From the NCBI GenBank assembly GCA_002298155.1, contig DBME01000254.1, positions 1 through 8,877 on the forward strand: DNA of 8,877 nucleotides. Reading direction: 5' to 3'. Of the stretch, positions 6,115 to 8,877 are shown in pieces. The DNA comes from Holophagaceae bacterium UBA706 (lineage in GTDB: Bacteria > Acidobacteriota > Holophagae > Holophagales > Holophagaceae). The notes beneath the pieces were generated by a model. That model was not told the origin of the DNA. It ran no database searches and worked only from the letters and a program-made list of their open reading frames with translations. The position numbers were made by a program, and so were the translations under genes. The first letter of the stretch is position 1, and every line of letters starts with the position of its first letter.

Positions 6115-6894
6115 ATGCGCTACGCCGCCCTTGCCTCGGGCTCCAAGGGGAACTGCCACGCCTTCTCGCACGGGGGGGACATCCTCCTCGTGGACGCGGG
6201 CATCTCCCTCAAGCAGATCCGGCTGAGGCTCGAGGCCTTGGGCTGGGACCCGGGCCAGGTGCGGGCCGTGGCCATCAGCCACGAGCATTCCGACCACATC
6301 GGGGCCATCCCGGTCATCCTCCGCCATACCGACTGGGTCATCCTGGCCACGCCCGAAACCCTCGCGGCCGTGCGCGCCATCAAGGGCATCGAGATCCCCG
6401 CCGGCCGGTGGATGCCCCTCCAGGCGGGCCGCGCCCTGGCCTGGAACGGCTGGGACATCCTGCCCTTCACCACCCCCCACGACGCGGCCGACCCCGTGGC
6501 CTACCGCATCGAGGCCGGGGGCCTCCGGGCCGCGGTGGTGACGGACCTGGGCCAGCCCACGGCCCTGGTGGAGGACCACTGCAGGGCCCTGGACCTCCTG
6601 GTGCTGGAGGCCAACCATGACGTTCAGATGCTGCGGGAGGGCGGCTACCCCCCCATGCTCAAGGCCCGAATCCTCAGCCGGGTCGGGCATCTCAGCAACG
6701 AGGCCATGGCCGAGCTCCTTGGCAGGGTCCTGGGGCCCGCCCTGCGCACCCTGGTCCTGGCGCACCTCAGCGAACAGAACAACGACCCCGTCCTGGCCCG
6801 CCTCGCGGCGGAAGGGATCCTCCAGGGATCCGGCGCCACCCTCCTGGTGGCGAGCCAGGGGGAACCCCTCCTTGTTGCGGCCCCCGGCAATTGA
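6115..6894 (+). CDS. MBL-fold metallo-hydrolase, YycJ/WalJ-like
   Basis: A 259-residue metallo-beta-lactamase-fold protein. The start MRYAALASGSKGNC matches the usual beginning of the YycJ/WalJ group. The metal-binding motif HEHSDH (His56, His58, Asp60, His61) is complete, and further group motifs follow: PHDAADPVAY (121-130), VVTDLG with Asp144, LEANHD (164-169), GHLSN (191-195) and LAHLSEQNN (215-223). The protein is expected to be cytoplasmic with two bound metal ions. Relatives are described as nucleases or RNase Z-like phosphodiesterases, and in Firmicutes the gene accompanies the WalRK cell-wall regulators; its exact substrate here is unknown. ATG 6115 has no Shine-Dalgarno; a TATCCT at 6103-6108 would place a transcription start at the ATG itself, so a leaderless message is possible. 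An in-frame ATG at 6070 would add 15 unconserved residues. It is followed 15 bp later by an envelope protein gene. Confidence 0.9.
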   Translation: MRYAALASGSKGNCHAFSHGGDILLVDAGISLKQIRLRLEALGWDPGQVRAVAISHEHSDHIGAIPVILRHTDWVILATPETLAAVRAIKGIEIPAGRWMPLQAGRALAWNGWDILPFTTPHDAADPVAYRIEAGGLRAAVVTDLGQPTALVEDHCRALDLLVLEANHDVQMLREGGYPPMLKARILSRVGHLSNEAMAELLGRVLGPALRTLVLAHLSEQNNDPVLARLAAEGILQGSGATLLVASQGEPLLVAAPGN

Positions 6895-6909
6895 GCAGAG
6901 GATGATTCC

Positions 6910-8007
6910 ATGACTCCCAGAAACCTTCTTTCCCGAACGGCCCTCGCCCTCTGCGCAGCCATGCTCCCCCTGGCCGCCCAGACGCCCCTCTTCAACGACG
7001 GCACCGCCTTCGGCGGGTCGAAGGTCTTCTCCGAAGGCCTCAACCCCCTGGGCAATCCGGCCCGTTTCGACCGGTCGCCCTCGGGCTGGTACCTTTCCTA
7101 CGTGGACGGGGACCAGCGGGCCAAGGACAACGCCTCCATCCTCGAGGACACCCTGTCCACCGACGCCGCCACCACCGGCGCCGCCCTGAAGCGCCTGGCG
7201 GAGAATCCCTGGGCCATCCGCATCCGGGCCTACGGCATCACCGGCGTCAAGGACTCCGCCAGCTTCGGCTACACCCGCGAGGAGTACCGCAGCGAATACG
7301 CCCACGTGGACCTGGCGAACCTCGGGGCCAACCTGCCCCTCAACCAGAGCCAGCTTGACGGGCGCCGGGTCGTGGTGGACCGCGTGCACTTCGGCGGCGG
7401 CGCCCTGGCCTCGGGCACGGCCGCGGGCTTCAACGTGCGCCTCGAGCGCTGGTCGATGGGTGTCGTGGCGCCCTACCTGGCCGTGAACCCGGACAGCACC
7501 CTCCCGCCGCCGGTGCCGGGAGCCTTCCCCTTCCCCTATTCCGCCAACGACTATGTCATGCGGTTCTCCACCACCACTGCCAGGACGCTCACGTACGCCC
7601 TGGACGCCGGGTTCACGACGGAACTGGCCGAAGGGCTCCGCGTCGGGGCCATGGTCGACCAGATCAACGCCAAGCGCCTCTGGGACGTGAACATGAAGCC
7701 GAGGATCCGGGCCTCCCTCCAGATCGACCTGGGCCCCTCCACCCAGCTCACGGCCGAGACCGACCTCAACGCCGTCCAGCGCATGCCCTTCCCCGTGAAC
7801 CAGAAGTCCAGCGCCGCCTCCCTCCGCTACCAGGTGAGCCAGGCCGTCGTCTTCCTCCTGGGCGCCGAGCGCCGCAAGATCGAGGATTCCAGCACGACGG
7901 TCGCCGGGGTCACCCTGCAGCTCCGGACCCCTTCCCTGCTGGTGTCCTTCGGCTTCCAGGCCGGACAGGACCGCCCCTTGAAGGGCCTCGCCCTGATGGT
8001 GAATTGA
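6910..8007 (+). CDS. Secreted, probably outer-membrane beta-barrel protein of unknown family
   Basis: A 365-residue product. GAGGA at 6898-6902, 7 bp before the ATG, supports this start. The N-terminus is a typical Sec signal peptide: basic MTPRNLLSR, hydrophobic TALALCAAMLPLA, with cleavage near residue 23-24 (AAQ). The mature part has GLNPLGNPARFD (43-54), reminiscent of the NPA region near the N-terminus of some FadL/PorV/TraF-like barrels. It then shows many alternating polar/hydrophobic stretches ending in turns, for example RTLTYALDAGFTTELAEGLRVGAMVD (positions 225-250) and RASLQIDLGPSTQLTAETDL (267-286), as in transmembrane beta-strands. There are no further hydrophobic helices. The last residues (ALMVN) lack the usual terminal aromatic residue of BamA-assembled barrels. 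I do not recognise a named family; a periplasmic protein is the alternative. It overlaps the following LolA-like gene by one base, so the two are likely translated together and may act together in the envelope. Confidence 0.7.
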   Translation: MTPRNLLSRTALALCAAMLPLAAQTPLFNDGTAFGGSKVFSEGLNPLGNPARFDRSPSGWYLSYVDGDQRAKDNASILEDTLSTDAATTGAALKRLAENPWAIRIRAYGITGVKDSASFGYTREEYRSEYAHVDLANLGANLPLNQSQLDGRRVVVDRVHFGGGALASGTAAGFNVRLERWSMGVVAPYLAVNPDSTLPPPVPGAFPFPYSANDYVMRFSTTTARTLTYALDAGFTTELAEGLRVGAMVDQINAKRLWDVNMKPRIRASLQIDLGPSTQLTAETDLNAVQRMPFPVNQKSSAASLRYQVSQAVVFLLGAERRKIEDSSTTVAGVTLQLRTPSLLVSFGFQAGQDRPLKGLALMVN

Positions 8008-8687
8008 TGATGCAAACCATGAGAAGGGCCGCCCTTGCGGCCCTGGCCTGCCTTACCCTCTCCGCCCAGCCCTCCCTCAAGGAGGTCGTGGAGCGGTTCG
8101 ACGCCGCCCAGGCCAAGGTGACCACCCTCCAGGCCCCCTTCAACCTGACCATCCGCAGGGCCCTCCTCAAGACCCCGACGGTCACCAAGGGAACCATCTA
8201 CCTGAAAGAAACGGACTTCGTCCATTTCACCTTCGCCCCTCCCGAAGACCTCATCATCCACATCACCCCCAAGGCCCTGGAATCCTTCAGCCCGGCCGAA
8301 GGCGTCGGCGAGCGCATGAAGATCGGCATCATCCACAATGCCAACCGCAAGTTCCTGGGGCTCGGCCAGAAGCTGAGCTACCTCTCGGACTATTTCCGCA
8401 TCACGGTGGGCGAGGCCAAGGATGTGCCCGGAACCCTCCTGCTGACCCTCGACCCGCGCAGCCTGGCCGTGAAGAAGCGCATGCAGGTGGTGCTGATCTG
8501 GGTGGACAAGGAGACCTACCTGCCCCGCCAGGTGAACTGGGTGGAGCGGGGCGGCGATTCCTGGCTCCTGGAACTGGGGGCCCTGACCACGAACCAGCCC
8601 CTGCCGGCCAGCGTCTCCGGGTTCAAACTGCCCCCCGGGATCCCCGTGAAGGATGAGTTCAGCTTTTTCGCGACCAGAAGGAAGTAG
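8007..8687 (+). CDS. LolA-like outer membrane lipoprotein carrier family protein
   Basis: A 226-residue product with a signal peptide (MRRAALAALACLTLSAQ, cleavage near residue 20-21). The mature part has the LolA/LolB-type layout: an amphipathic first helix (SLKEVVERFDAAQAKVTTLQAPF, positions 23-45) and then a run of beta-strands including GTIYLKETDFVHFTFAPPEDLIIHI split over 62-86, LLLTLDPRS (144-152), MQVVLIWVDKETYLPRQVNWVE (159-180) and a final strand pair. Such proteins shuttle lipoproteins, or in relatives other lipids or sterol-like molecules, across the periplasm. The ATG overlaps the previous stop as TGATG; a GGTGA at 7998-8002 fits the adjacent ATG at 8010 slightly better, and ATG 8019 is also possible. 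I cannot tell whether this is the cell's main LolA or a specialised paralogue, but coupling to an envelope protein gene rather than to lolCDE hints at the latter. Confidence 0.72.
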   Translation: MMQTMRRAALAALACLTLSAQPSLKEVVERFDAAQAKVTTLQAPFNLTIRRALLKTPTVTKGTIYLKETDFVHFTFAPPEDLIIHITPKALESFSPAEGVGERMKIGIIHNANRKFLGLGQKLSYLSDYFRITVGEAKDVPGTLLLTLDPRSLAVKKRMQVVLIWVDKETYLPRQVNWVERGGDSWLLELGALTTNQPLPASVSGFKLPPGIPVKDEFSFFATRRK

Positions 8688-8715
8688 AATTGGCTTTGGC
8701 TCATTTGAGGGATTC

Positions 8716-8877
8716 ATGATCGTTGTCTGTCCATCCTGCGCATCCCGTTTCCAGTACGGGGACGAGCGTTTCCAGGGAGCTGTCTCCAAGCACTTCCGCT
8801 GCCCCAAGTGCGGCCATACCTTCGAGGTGATGAACCCGGCGGTGGCCGTTGAAATGCTTCCGCCCCCCCTGCCCCCC
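8716..8877 (+). CDS. Zinc-ribbon protein, N-terminal fragment (MJ0042-type finger)
   Basis: An ATG at 8716 preceded by GAGGGA (8707-8712) opens a frame of 54 codons that runs off the window without a stop. The first 38 residues form a compact zinc ribbon with cysteines 5, 8, 29 and 32: MIVVCPSCASRFQYGD, then HFRCPKCGHTFEV. This is the zinc-ribbon type found at the N-terminus of many bacterial proteins whose remaining domains vary (proline-rich linkers, FHA, TPR, membrane segments). A linker beginning PPPLPP follows directly, so a further domain is expected beyond the window. It starts 28 bp after the LolA-like gene with no terminator between, so it is probably in the same transcript. The function of the full protein cannot be judged from this fragment. 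Confidence 0.8.
   Translation, partial: MIVVCPSCASRFQYGDERFQGAVSKHFRCPKCGHTFEVMNPAVAVEMLPPPLPP

Noticed and set aside
5833..7389. 518-residue minus-strand open frame across the regulator, divergent region and MBL-fold gene
   Set aside because: It would cover two well-supported genes and an intergenic promoter region, and its composition is that of an antisense shadow.
8690..8701. Tandem TTGGCT TTGGCT in the gap before the zinc-ribbon gene
   Set aside because: Only two six-base copies, with no match to a promoter consensus that I can defend.
7827..8807. 326-residue minus-strand open frame opposite the LolA-like gene
   Set aside because: Shadow composition, and it crosses the gap and zinc-ribbon start, which are supported on the plus strand.

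Overview
The window is dense, GC-rich bacterial DNA with strong G/C preference at third codon positions. It has eight protein genes, two of them cut by the window edges, and no RNA gene, insertion sequence or CRISPR array that I can see. A two-membrane cell wall plan is implied by a LolA-like protein and a secreted, probably beta-barrel protein. From general feel (codon style, envelope proteins ending their signal peptides in '-AQ', protein sequences), I lean toward an anaerobic or facultative Acidobacteriota of the Holophaga/Geothrix kind. This is inference only; no marker gene is present.

Region 1 (1-5141, plus strand) is a catabolic operon: ygeW (knotted carbamoyltransferase, 5' end missing), a fold-type II PLP enzyme of unknown reaction, ssnA (metal-dependent amidohydrolase/deaminase) and xdhC (maturation factor for a molybdenum hydroxylase). 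In E. coli, ygeW and ssnA belong to the xdhABC-ygeVWXY-hyuA-yqeABC-mocA-ygfK-ssnA-ygfM-xdhD region. That region is linked by gene-context studies to selenium-dependent molybdenum hydroxylases and, in gut anaerobes, to breakdown of purines and uric acid. This is a shortened version in which the slot after ygeW holds a PLP enzyme unlike YgeX. The only sizeable gap (2603-2697) carries a nested palindrome built from GGTGAT-type units.

Region 2 (5148-6047, minus strand) is a MurR/RpiR-type regulator with HTH and SIS domains. It converges on xdhC with 6 bp between the stop codons and diverges from the next gene. The short divergent interval (6048-6114) holds a good minus-strand -10 box and a GTTCGAAC-centred palindrome, the best operator candidate here.

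Region 3 (6115-8877, plus strand) looks like a second operon: a YycJ/WalJ-like metallo-beta-lactamase-fold hydrolase, a signal-peptide-bearing outer-membrane-type protein of unknown family, a LolA-like periplasmic protein overlapping it by one base, and the start of a zinc-ribbon protein running off the window. The likely theme is envelope biogenesis or maintenance.

The most interesting points are the unassigned PLP enzyme in the ygeX position, the abrupt change in codon use inside ygeW, the palindromic element before ssnA, and the operator-like palindrome between the divergent genes.
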